This document shows positions 43,731 through 54,539 of a stretch of 64,000 bases of DNA, piece by piece (within the stretch, counting starts at the first letter, position 1; every line of letters begins with the position of its first letter). The position numbers and the translations under genes are program-made. The stretch is from Ryuthela nishihirai. Its lineage: Eukaryota > Arthropoda > Arachnida > Araneae > Heptathelidae. The notes beneath the pieces are model-generated. The model was given only the letters and a program-made list of their open reading frames with translations, ran no database searches and was not told the origin of the DNA. Location: positions 37,324,901 to 37,388,900 of the forward strand of contig JAWZYU010000034.1 of assembly GCA_038380435.1 (NCBI GenBank). The letters run 5' to 3'.

Positions 43731-44149
43731 CATATCTGCTTAATTCCACACATCTACTAGAAAGAGTTAAAAATAACAGGCTTCATTCATTAAAGAAATA
43801 GAGTGCTAAGGGATATATGTTTATAAAATATTAAAAATATAGTTTTATGTGGATGATTAAATTACTATGCCATATTTAAAGATATTGAATTATGACTTCA
43901 GAAGCATGAGAAAAAGAATTTAAATGATCAGAAATATCAAAATTTCTTTAGTCTGATCCATCTGTCCTCACCCTAGACAGCTGCCTCTTCTGCTTTTCCC
44001 TTAATTAATCATTGGTTTTGCCACAGTTAGAACTATCTAACATGCAAGGATATGTCCTCTAGAACAGTAGTTAGTTCCCTAACTACTATCCCAGGTATGG
44101 TTCATTTGAATCTTATAATTTAAAAAAAAAATTTTCTCTACATAGCAGG

Positions 44150-44242
44150 GAAAGATTGGCTCAATTGATAGCACTCCAGGCTCATAATCTGCAGTTCCCA
44201 GGTTTGAGTCCAAACTGTGCCAATATTGAGATTTATCTGTGC
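44150..44242 (+). mobile_element. SINE-A head part, split by SINE-B
   Basis: Old forward copy with ttggctcaattgatagcact, cccaggtttgagtccaaact and tgagatttatctgtgc. It continues at 44454 after the SINE-B. Confidence 0.78.
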
Positions 44243-44249
44243 TAGACTC

Positions 44250-44453
44250 GTGGCCGAGTGGTTAGCGCGCTTGGCTGCTGATCTAAGGGACCTGGGTTCA
44301 AGCCCCGGCTAAGGCATGGATGTTCGTGTTGTTTTCTGCTGAGGTCCTGCCATCCTCTCAGATCTTCTACTTTGGCATATAAACTGACAGGCTCCTGTCA
44401 GACCTCTGTGGCAAGCAGCTGCTTGAGGGGGTATTATATATATATATATTTTA
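44250..44453 (+). mobile_element. SINE-B nested in SINE-A, 7-bp TSD
   Basis: Copy from gtggccgagtggttagcgcg to a (TA)n tail, flanked by tagactc at 44243-44249 and 44454-44460. Confidence 0.92.
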
Positions 44454-44536
44454 TAGACTCCCACCCTGCCCTCAGTGATAAAGGGAACACCATTGCTTTT
44501 GGAAAGGCTATCATCTGTCGGATGTTAGATAATGTG
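44454..44536 (+). mobile_element. SINE-A, continuation after SINE-B
   Basis: actcccaccctgccctcagt, ggaaaggctatcatctgtcg and gatgttagataatgtgg continue the SINE-A begun at 44150. Confidence 0.72.
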
Positions 44537-44566
44537 GTAGTACACCCAAATTCTTTGTTGCAGGTG

Positions 44567-44951
44567 GGTTGGGTTGTTTTACCTCTGAGCGGCACTTTTT
44601 TGCATACCATGGGCTAAATGGCCAGGTCACATGGACCCCGAAGGCTCAGAGAAGGTTGGGGGAGGGGACCCACTGGAACAGCTGTTGGTAGACAGATGGT
44701 AGCCTCCCGTCAAGGCCATCCAGCGTGTTATTTAACGTGCACAGGGTATGTCTCTCCCGCACACGGGGCAACGGCTTAACGTCCCATCCGATGGACGGCG
44801 GCCTTTCCAAGCCCATCGGTGTCCCCTACTGACCGTGGGCAGGGCGAGGAATTTTGCAGAGATAAATCTCAACACTTACCCAGCTGGGACTCGAACCTGG
44901 GAACTACAGATTACGAGCCTGGCGCGTTACCGACTGAGCCACCCATGCACC
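44567..44951 (-). mobile_element. SINE-A, young, 11-bp TSD
   Basis: Full-length, near consensus, flanked by tgttgcaggtg at 44556-44566 and 44952-44962. The uninterrupted paralog of its target is at 41830-41880. Confidence 0.95.
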
Positions 44952-45149
44952 TGTTGCAGGTGACTAACTGGTCAGGCAGCATGTCATATGACTCTGCATG
45001 TCAGAGAGCTGTACTTTGTGCATGTTAACCCTTTAACACCCATAATGTCCCAAAAGGGCTGAAATTTGAAATGGACTAATCCAAATAGTGCTATTCTTTT
45101 GTCTTTACTATCCTCTACCTTATTTTAGAGTTCCTGTGTGTTAAAGATT

Positions 45150-45297
45150 GCATGTTGGATGGTTTGACAGATCATGTCCCCTAACTGATGTTCAGTGGGT
45201 CCCCAATTTTCTCTGAACTCTTGGAGTCATTGTGACCCAGCCATTTAGCCCAGTGTATGTAATAAAGTGCCATACAGACATAAAAGAACCCAACCCC
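45150..45297 (+). mobile_element. SINE-A 3' fragment
   Basis: catgttggatggtttgacag, tcagtgggtccccaattttc and cagccatttagcccagtgta, ending near aagaacccaacccc. Confidence 0.65.
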
Positions 45298-45976
45298 TAC
45301 AAAGTCGTTCTTAAGACTTCTGATGCATTGTTTCTTAATAAAAGAACTTAAGTCCTCTTATTAGAACTTAGCCCAATTATGCAGTGTGAACAAATTTTCT
45401 TAATTGTGTGAAGAATATGAAAACTAGTGAATGTAAAATATGCATTTTAAACTGTGTTTTAGGTTTTTTTTACAGTAACAGAATTAAATTTGAGAAACTG
45501 ACAATATACAGTTTGCTGTCTCAGAGTTAACTGAACTTTGAAATGAATCTTCATTATTGAAATTTTGAGAAATTAGTTAAATAATTGAAGAGTGTTATAT
45601 GTAATAATTTCATCTATTTCAAAACCTCTCTAATTTTTTTATTAAAAGGTTTTGTATTTTAAAAATAATGACTGTTATTGAGAGCAAAACTATAAAATAA
45701 ACTGTATTTTTCGATATGGATAAAAGAGTAATGAAAGTTATTAAGTTGATAAAATATGGAGGACATCCAAAAATCTGGACTCTGGGAGTGGAAGCAAAAT
45801 TGAAATAATTTATATGCATATATTAAATTTATATTTTATAACATTAAATTTAAAGAAAAATAGATTTTAATTATTTAGAAATTCATAGCTTGTTTTCATA
45901 TTCATTAATATATAGTGCTCAAAATAATTAGAAGATAATGCATGTTATATCATTGAAAAGCAATGTTCTAAGCTCC
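45298..45976. other. No feature seen
   Basis: AT-rich, nothing supported. Confidence 0.3.
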
Positions 45977-45988
45977 TTCCAAAATGAG

Positions 45989-46363
45989 GGGTGGGGGTGG
46001 AGTTGGCAGTGTGCCAGGCTCGTAATTTGCAGTTCCCAGACTTGAGTTCCGCTTGGACCAGCACTGAAATTTATCTCCACAAACTCCCTGCCCTCATTCA
46101 GTAGACATTGATGGGTTTGGAAAGGCCAACATCTCTTGGATGGGACATTAAGCTGTGGCCCTGTGTGCCGGAGAGCCATACCCTGTGCATGTTAAAGAAC
46201 ATGCTGGATGGCTTTGACGGGAGACTACCATTTGTCCCAATAGCTGTCTAGTGGCTCTCCCCCCCCCCCAACCTTCTCTGAGCCTTCAGGGTCCTTGTGA
46301 CCTGACCACTTAGCCCATTGTGTGCAAAAAAAGTGCTGCTTGTAAGGCAAAACAACCCAACTT
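45989..46363 (+). mobile_element. SINE-A, diverged, with 12-bp TSD
   Basis: Flanked by ttccaaaatgag at 45977-45988 and 46364-46375. The B box has decayed (gacttgagttccgc) and a C run interrupts the 3' half, yet the TSD is intact. Confidence 0.9.
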
Positions 46364-46375
46364 TTCCAAAATGAG

Positions 46376-47751
46376 CTTTTTATGAAAAAAATTCTCCTAA
46401 AGGTAAGTTAAATATCTCCATCAAATCTTTCTAAATCATGATTTAAAAAGTGCTTTCATTTCTTTTAAAAATTATATTCAAAATTGATTAAACTTACAGA
46501 ACACACAAGCTTCTAAACTTAAACTCTGTAAACTGATATAATGGTTATCATTCACATTTTAGTTAATCATTGAAATAAATTCATAAGAGTCATTGTTAAA
46601 GTTTATATATTCAAACTTTTTAATACTGGATGAAGCAACCTGTTGCTTCATCCAGTTGTGTTAAGTATCCATCAATCCATCTGTGTTATCAATCAATCAA
46701 TCCATCTGTCCAAATTTATCAATCAATCCATCTGTGTTAAGTATCGAACAGATATTGTTGAACATCAGAATTTAGAATGATTTGATCGTAGCATATCTCC
46801 AGTGGCCGTTTTCCATAAGAAAGCTTGTTTTCAAATTTATCAAATTTTGATATTCTCTTCATATAATATGCATAATTATCTCCTGATCAAAATTAACTTA
46901 AATAATTTTTAAGTCAAAATATCAAGATTCAAGGATATTTTGAGCTGTATGTATATATTTTCTTTACTCTGCAGGGGAATTTTTTGCTATCCATTAGGAT
47001 TTCTGTGCTAGACTTGAGTTAAGCCATTTTTGGGTGATGATAATACATGATCATAAGCAATAAAATTGTTAGTATGATTAGATGGGGTTTTTTTTTTTTC
47101 AATCATGACCTTATCAAAATTATACTTTGGATAAAATAAAAAAAAAATGCACTATATAATTAATAGAAAGTTAGTAGGAAACTGAGTTTTAAATGAAAGG
47201 AGTGTGATCTCCCAACTTCATAATTACCTGTAAGTTGCTCATAACATCTGAGATACCGATTCACTACTTGTTCTGCCACTAAGGCTATGAAGTATGGGGT
47301 AAATTACAAATGAATATAATGATTTTTAAAATTCTTTTTAAGGAAACCTACACACACAATTTGAACAAATCACACATGGTTTGAAAGAAAAAATGCGAAA
47401 ATTTGTTTGAACTGTGAAAAGCTACAGACTGGAATTTTAATGTTCTATCAAGCTGACAGATAAAGAGGAATGGTACAGTTTTTGCTAACTTTCAGGAATT
47501 GCTCCAGGATGTTGAAACTCTTGTTTACAAAGTTAGTCTTCTCTATTTAAACAACCTTTCACATCAGAGGCTAGGTCAGTTGTCACAATGTTAGAATTTG
47601 GGACACTGAAAATCCTAGGTAAGTTTTGGAACATGTGAAAGATGCCCTAAAGTGAAGATATATGAGATGAACTGGAATATAGGGTGTATTTATGTAATAA
47701 GGAATATAGGGTGTGCCCATGGTAGTGATGTTGAATATTTTTAATCTCCCT
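46376..47751. other. AT-rich; degenerate catccat repeats at 46640-46740
   Basis: The segment 46640-46740 contains several copies of atcaatccatctgt and related units in a degenerate minisatellite. The sequence around 46376-46470 and 46780-46930 weakly recalls the MITE arms. A possible exon at 47562-47611 was not accepted. Confidence 0.4.
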
Positions 47752-47938
47752 GCTGGTGGCAGAATGGTTAATGAGCTTGATTAGTGATCAAAGGGACCTG
47801 GGTTTTATCCCCATGTAAGGTATGGAAGTTTCTATTTTTCATTTCTGCCTAGGTCACACATCTTCTCTATGATGTTTTATACTGACAAACTCCTATCAGA
47901 CCTCTGTAATAAGCATCTTCTTGAGGGATACTTTATTT
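47752..47938 (+). mobile_element. SINE-B, old
   Basis: Diverged copy: gtggcagaatggttaatgag, gggacctgggttttatcccc, agcatcttcttgagggatac. Confidence 0.8.
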
Positions 47939-48179
47939 TTTGAAAAATATTTATCTTTTCTCATAAAATATGTAGGATTTGATGTTGAACCTATAATTTT
48001 TGCATAATAAATATTTAAAATTTTTACATTCATTTATAATCACCCAGTGTTTTGAAAATCTGTACAGCTTGGTAATGCACCATAATGTTTGGAGACATGG
48101 CTTTCTACAAATGTAAACATACAGTGCCCTGCCAAATTATTATTAACACCTGCTTAATACTTTACCAGCCATCCATGAG

Positions 48180-49250
48180 CAGAGATGACAGCCCAGACTC
48201 AACATTGCATGCTTTCAACGTACTTTTGAAATACGACAGGAAGGATTTTGATTCAGTCTTCTTGCAAAATGACTTGACATCTCGAATGAAGAGGGCAGAT
48301 GTCTGTGCATTCAAATAAGCATATTCCAAATTGTCCCATATGCTTTTGATTGGATTATAATCTGGTGATTATGCTGAGCAGGAAAAAGATAAAAGTCCAT
48401 TTCACGTTCCTCAAACCATTCATGTATGATTTGAGAGTGATGAATTGTTGCATTATCATCCTGTAATTTGCCATCTCCACTGGGGTAATAATGATGCATC
48501 ATCGGCAGCACATGATCATCCAAGATGTTTTTATACTTCTGCGAAGTGATGCAACCCTGCATAGAAACTAGAGGACTGAAATCTGTCCAAGAAAATGCTG
48601 ATCACACTGCATCCAGTACCTTGAATGGTAGGAGCTACATATGATGGGTCCATTGCTTCATGGGGTTATACCAGACTCTACATCATTTATTGAAAGCAGT
48701 GTATATCATGATTCATCTGCCCATACCCTTCCAGTTCTCCACTGATCAAGTTTGCTGCTCCATACATCACAGGAGTCTTTGAATCCTGTTGTTTTCAGAA
48801 ATGAAAGGCTTTCATATTGTGATAAAATAAAAAAACGGCAGGACCTCAGCAGAAAAACGACACACACATCCATGCCTAATCCGGGGCTTGAACCCAGGTC
48901 CCTTAGATCAGTAGCCAAGCATGCTAACCACTTGGCCACAGGACGGTGCATAGTTTTCATTGAAATGCATTTTGAAGCACTGTTAGCAGTCATGTCTCTC
49001 AGTTGATGAACTGTAGCAGCTCTGTTTTGTCATATAGTTCATATCAACAAATGCCTTCAATGTGTTGGAGCCTTTTTCCTCCTGCATTTGTCATGGTTAG
49101 CAGACTTTCTTGAGGCAGACTTGAGATAATGTGCCCCATGATTTTCTGCTGAGTTCCATCACCTCCATTACAGATGCTCCTACTCATTGTACCCAATGAT
49201 GAGCCTTCTGATAAAGTCAACCAGATTATCCTTTTTACCCACTTCACACT
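48180..49250 (-). pseudogene. Tc1-like transposase pseudogene, catalytic Glu lost
   Basis: Reverse strand, in order: LRDMTANSASKCISMKT just before the SINE-B at 48830-48946; RTGRVWADES with the first Asp near 48720; KLQDDNATIHHSQIIHEWFE with the second Asp near 48450; SPDYNPIKSIWDNLEYA near 48330, where the usual NPIE has become NPIK. Frameshifts and stops lie between. Dead. Confidence 0.85.
48830..48946 (-). mobile_element. SINE-B head fragment inside Tc1-like gene
   Basis: Keeps the tRNA-like head and first part of the body (cggcaggacctcagcagaaa to ttggccacaggac); the 3' half is missing and an A run borders it. Confidence 0.82.
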
Positions 49251-49387
49251 TGACTTTACTTTTTGCCTTGACTTTATGACTTTTATAGGACTCCATAGTG
49301 ATGTAGAATATTAGCATCAGTAAAAAAATTTGCATGCATTCACATTTCATGGTGATGCTGTGTTCATAATAATTTAGCCAGGCAGTG

Positions 49388-50411
49388 TGTGTTAATCACT
49401 TGCCAAACATCAGAATTTTTTTTTTTTGCATTTGCATGATGTTTGAAAATATGTACTTTAATGTTTCTAATGCCATGGTAATCAGTTTATTGGTTGTTCT
49501 TGTTTAATCCTTTTGTTTATCTGACACTAGTAGATGAAATTAGTGTTGGACATATTCATAACAGCATTTTAGTGCCTTACCCATCTGACAAATATCTTTC
49601 ATGTAGCACAGTTACTTTTTTTAATATTTTGAGTAGGTAATTTTCATATTTGAGTTAACACTATTTTACCAAATAGTTTGAATTTTGAAACAGTGAATAG
49701 AGTGAATTTTTTTCAGACTGTTAATGTGATAAGAATTACCTTCCAATTATTATTGTCCAATGAGGGTGCCCCTCATTGGAGGCTAATTTCACAATGATCT
49801 CACACCTTTAACCTTGATCATATATTTGTCTAAACCTTATTATTCTTTTGTGGATTGTAAAGAATAATATAAGCAGCATTTGTTGTATTTCTATACAGAT
49901 GGAAGTTGATATGTAAAATTTTTGCACCCTGCATATAGAATATTAGTAATGTAAGGTACTGAAGGACAGACAAATTAATATGGAGTGGCAGCTTGTTCTC
50001 TTTCTGGTATTGATTATGAACTGAATTCCACTTTGCAAATTTTTTATTCATTCTCTTTAAATGAAAGCGAAAGTTTACTAATACAATGTTTTATTAATGC
50101 AAAGTGATGTTATGGAAAGACTTTTGTTGGATGAAATACAGTTTTTCTTGACTAGGAAATAACCACAGTATTTTTTTTTAACCCTTCATATTGCATAGTA
50201 ATATTTATGTAGACATTTGATTCGAAATTTTATGGCTGTTGGTTTCCAGTTAAGGTAATGTTTAATTTTTGGCAAGCCATTTAGGGAAATCTAGAGTTCA
50301 GATCATGAGTAGGGAAGTGAAATGTTGTCTTTGTTTATATATTAAGAAAATTATTTTGAGTTTCTTGTAATGAGACACACATAATTATGTTTGAGTGATA
50401 TTTGTAAGATA
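49388..50411. other. No feature seen (1.0 kb)
   Basis: AT-rich, a T run at 49418; no supported gene or repeat. Confidence 0.35.
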
Positions 50412-51694
50412 TATAAGCTCACCAGACAAAAAATTAGTCACCCCTGGCTGAATCCACCTAATAGCGCATAACGCCTCCTTGTGAATGAAAAACAGTTGAA
50501 ATCCTGTCTGGAATGGATGCCACCAGTGTGTAGATGTAGTGCACATCAATATTCATCCACTCTTCCAGCAGCAAATGCTGCAGTTCAGCCAGATTGGCCA
50601 GATGACTGGGACGACACTTCACTCGTTGCCCCAAACAGTCTCACAAGTTTTCTGTGGGATTCAAATCTGGGGATTTGGTGGGCCAGTCGAGATGTTAGAA
50701 GGCTTCAGAATGCTCATCGTGCCAACCCGACACACTTTGAGCCCTGTGCACTTGACAATTGTCGTCTTGGAAGATTGGGGTATCCTTCTGGTATTCACTG
50801 TGGAGATGCTACATAAAAGGCAACATGTGGTCATCCAGTAGCTCCATTATAGCCCTTCTGGTTCAAGTGTGATATCACTGCAACCAAAGGACCCATTTCC
50901 TCATATGTGAAACACCCCCAGAACATCACAGAGCTTCCTCCAGCTTGAACAGAACCTTGCACACAGTCCACATGGAAGGATTCATGTGGCTTACAATGTA
51001 CCAGTTGCCTCACATCATTTGAGTACAAGCAAAAATGTGACTCATCCGACCAGTTTACACTCTTCCAAGAATTGACAGTCCAATCTTTGTGGTGCCGTGT
51101 CCACTGTAGTCATGCAGCCTTGTGCAGAGCTATTAACATGGGTCTCTTCCATGGTACTCTGCTCCAGATATCCATGGCTTGTAGTTCCCTTAAGAGTGTT
51201 TGTTCAGAAACAGCTTGTTGTAGGCCAGCATTGACTGACTGGAGAAATTCCTGCCTCGTTGCAAAGTGGTTTGCCCTAACAGTGCATGACACACTGTGGT
51301 GGTCGCTATTGGTGAGCACAGTCTTTCTGCCACAGTTCTGGTGACGATTAGTGGTGGGCTGCGATGTACGCCACAGCTGGAAGACTCTTTGGACAGTACA
51401 TTCGACATGCCTGCAAAGGCAGCAACTTCTTGTATGTACACTATGCTCTTTGGCTTGGCCAAACGCAATAACACCTTTTTGCCACTCATTCATATCTTTA
51501 GCACGACCCATGTTTCACAGAGCGACTAACACGCACGTGGCACACAACCACTTCTTGTCACTGTATGAACCCCGTAGCTCACAGCACAACTATTTGTAGG
51601 ACGCGTTTATTACTGGTGTGCCCTCTGTTGCTGTCAAATGGACATAACCCTCTTATGGTGGGAGATGACTAATTTTTTGTCTGGTGAGCTTATA
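50412..51694 (-). mobile_element. Tc1-like transposon with perfect 29-bp TIRs
   Basis: tataagctcaccagacaaaa at 50412 and its exact reverse complement ending at 51694 form a perfect 29-bp inverted pair including the TA-rich edge. Total 1283 bp. Higher GC than the surroundings marks it as foreign. It carries a mutated transposase gene on the reverse strand. Confidence 0.95.
50470..51511 (-). pseudogene. Tc1-like transposase pseudogene
   Basis: Starts MGRAKDMNEWQKGVIAFGQ at 51511. HTH part has MSNVLSKESSS in an alternative frame, indicating early frameshifts. First catalytic Asp in SVNWSDESHFCLYSNDVRQL near 51050 after a TGA at about 51110; GGSSVMFWGCFTYEEMGPL follows. Second Asp in FQDDNCQVHRAQS near 50755; Glu in SPDLNPTENLWD near 50655. 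All three catalytic residues are still present but the frame is broken at several points. Confidence 0.9.
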
Positions 51695-51917
51695 TTTGCC
51701 ATTTATTAGGATTGTCACTAAGTTTAACTAAGTTTGTCACTAGTTTGCTGGTGAATACAATAATGTATTACTGTTGTTGTTTTTTTCTCTGTGTTTGTTC
51801 CTGTCTGTATCTGTTTTAGTACTAAAAGTACAATATAATATTCCAATTTTAATGTAGTTTATTTTAAATTAGAAAAGTGTGCATTTTTTAACAGCATGGC
51901 TTATGATATCTGAGTGA

Positions 51918-52190
51918 TATTCCTACCAGAAAAATGTAATATTTTTATCAATAATGAACAAAAAAAAAACAACTCTATATTCCTACCAGAAAAATGTAAT
52001 ATTTTTATCAATAATGAACAAAAAAAAACAACTCTCTGCTATCAGCCATTTTATGTTTCTGGATTCTATCAATTCTCAGATCAAAAAAATAAAATGGGGT
52101 TTAACGAACAAAAAAAACAACTCTCTGCTATCAGCTATTTTATGTTTCTGGATTCTATCACTTCTCAGATCAAAAAAATAAAATGGGGTT
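51918..52190. repeat. Two overlapping tandem duplications (60 bp and ~89 bp)
   Basis: atattcctaccagaaaaatg recurs at 51918 and 51978 (period 60). ctctctgctatcagc recurs at 52032 and 52121 (period 89) with ttatgtttctggattctatc. Each pair shares an A run with acaactct, where the two duplications overlap. Confidence 0.85.
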
Positions 52191-53697
52191 TGAAAACAAT
52201 TTTTTTTTTACAAATACATTGGCAGAAATTGAAAAAAGAACACCATTAACAATTGAAGTGTAATCTATGAGATTTATTTAGTAGAAACAACTTGTGGAGA
52301 AAGGTGAATCATTGGCTTTTAATATTTTTCCTTTGATTCAATGGTAGGAAATTTTAGATCTGAATTCAATAAAAAATAAAATATAGTTTTAAATTTTAAA
52401 AAAATTAGATGGTCCTGCAGGTAAAAAAAATCAAATTTACTTATAATTTATATTATACAATATATGACGTTTTGTTCAGAATTTGAAGAATAGTCACTAC
52501 CTAGCTACTGAGAAAAAAGGAAAATCCATCCTTTACCTATTTTACTGATAAGCGTACACTTTAGGGGACTGCAAGTAACTAACATTTGCAACAAGCACTC
52601 TCTGAAATATATGCTTACCAGTTGCTTAAGTAAAAAGTCCCTTTTTTGTTATTTAGAAAATGACCATATTTCAAATTTTGTAAAGGTTGGATAGATGATT
52701 ATGTAAATTTTAATTTTTTTTATCATAATGGCACATTTTTTCAGCATTTAAAATTGCAAAGAAAAGCAAAAAATTTTAACTTGATTTCAAATAATTCAAA
52801 ATGAAACTAAGTTTCCAATTTATATATTTCCTTCTATTTTAAATGGCTGTGTCTCCTAATGTTTTTGGTAAATGCATATGTTATGTGTGCTAACATTTGC
52901 ACTCAGTTTCCTTCAAATCTCTGGTGGTGGTGAATTTGCTTGGTTAAATTAACACTGAGTGACTCATAAAATATTTAAAGATGTTTTTAATTTCCTTTGC
53001 TCTTTCTTAATTTTAAATAAAAAATATTTTAGTTGTGAAACTGATTTGATTTTAAAGTTTAGTGACTTACAAATAATTTTATATCTGTCCAGGAATTACT
53101 CCTATTCTAGGCATTAACAAATGCTGTATTTAAAAATTTTCTTATTTTAATTATTATTTTGGCATATTTAAATGGGTGATATGTTTTGAAATTCCATTTT
53201 ACAGTTTTTAAAACCCTTGAGCACAGGAGTTTTTCAGTTTAAAACCCTTAAGCACAAAGCTTAATGCATAAAGAGTTACTTTGAAATTCCCTTATATAGT
53301 TAAAAAGGTCCTATTTGCTCTGAAATTCTTTTTTTTACAGAATACTTCTTTCTTGGGAAAACATTATTTTAAATGAGGATCATTTTACATTGTTAAAACT
53401 TTGCAGGCTACAAAGATATTTTTCAGAATCATATTCCAATGCTCTCCTACCATGTCTTTGTATTAGAGATGAGTTCAGTCTGAGTCAGGCTCAGAATAAT
53501 ACAGATGACTTCAGGCTCAGTCATAATTTAATTTTCCAATTTTCCTTTTAATTATGAAAAAAAGTTAATAAGGTTTTTTTAATTATAATTTTAACCATTT
53601 AATCAGTCTTTAGTAATTTAAAATAAGCACATTATTTTTTAAGTATGCTCTCTTTCTCATTAATGAATTGTTCTTGGCATTTACCTTTAATTCAAAG
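52191..53697. other. No gene seen; source-like sequence at 52346-52402
   Basis: Very AT-rich. The segment ggaaattttagatctgaatt through tagttttaaattttaaaa (52346-52402) recurs inside the SINE-A at about 53931-53985. Confidence 0.45.
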
Positions 53698-54263
53698 GAG
53701 ACGGGTGGCTCAGTCAGTAGTGCGCCATGCTCGTAATCCGCAGTTCCCAGGTTCGAGTCCCAGCTGGGTCAGCATTGCGATTTATCTCTGCAAAACTCCC
53801 CACCCTTCCCACGTTCAGTAGGGGACACTGATGGTCTTGAAAAGGCTGTCATCCGCCAGATGGGATGTTAAGCCATGACCCCATGTGTGGGAGATCCATA
53901 CCCTATGCACATTAAAGAACAGTCTGGAAATTTTAGATTGTGAATTCAATAAAAAAATATATATATAGTTTTAAATTTTTTAAGCCATTTATTTTCGTCA
54001 GATGGGATGTTAAGTTGTTATATTAAGTCATTTATATTAAGTCGGATGTTAAGCAGTGATCCCATGTGCGGGAGATCCATACCCTCTGCACATTAAAGAA
54101 CATGCTGGATGGCCTTGACGGGAAACTACTATCTGTCTTCCGACAGCTGTTCCAGTGGGTCTCCTCCTCCAATCTTCTCTGACCTTTCAAGGTCCTTGGG
54201 ACCTGACCATTTAGCCTATGGTGTACAAAACAGTGCTGTTTAGAGGTAAAACAACCCAACCTT
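53698..54263 (+). mobile_element. SINE-A with internal filler and partial duplication
   Basis: Head (acgggtggctcagtcagtag, ggttcgagtcccagctgggt) and middle are good to aaagaacagtctgg at about 53930. Then come about 60 bp resembling 52346-52402. After that gatgggatgttaag restarts, with a further short tttatattaagtc repeat, and the SINE runs on to aaacaacccaacc. Confidence 0.85.
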
Positions 54264-54324
54264 GACATTTACAATGATGTCACTGAATAATTGTGAAAAG
54301 GTTAAGTAGGGATAAGTTAAAGAA

Positions 54325-54492
54325 TTAGTACAATACCTCCTCAAGCAGCTGCTTGCCACAGAAATCTGACAGGAGCCTGTCATTTTAATATGCCATAGAG
54401 AAAGTCTGTGAGGAAGGCGAGACAGTAGAAGACTACACAAACATCCATGCCTTACCCATGTCCCTTTGATCGTAGCCAATTGAATTAATCAC
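54325..54492 (-). mobile_element. SINE-B, diverged
   Basis: atacctcctcaagcagctgc, tctgacaggagcctgtcatt and catccatgccttacc; head eroded. Confidence 0.8.
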
Positions 54493-54539
54493 TACAGTAA
54501 GAAAAAAAAGTGTATTAAGAGTGAAAAATCATGTGTTGA

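Larger units (their letters stand above)
48122..49387 (-). mobile_element. Tc1-like transposon with 28-bp imperfect TIRs
   Basis: Left end cagtgccctgccaaattatt (48122) and the reverse complement of the right end, cactgcctggctaaattatt (49387), match at most positions over 28 bp. TA precedes the left end; the right-hand TA has changed. Size 1.27 kb including a 0.12-kb SINE-B fragment. Confidence 0.88.

Noticed and set aside
46640..46740. Repeats with similar spacing considered as a CRISPR-like array
   Set aside because: Degenerate simple catccat repeats in animal DNA, with no spacers or cas genes.
47562..47611. Possible forward exon with LEFGTLKIL before gtaag
   Set aside because: Direct joining to the phase-0 exon at 40857 gives a stop; no other support.
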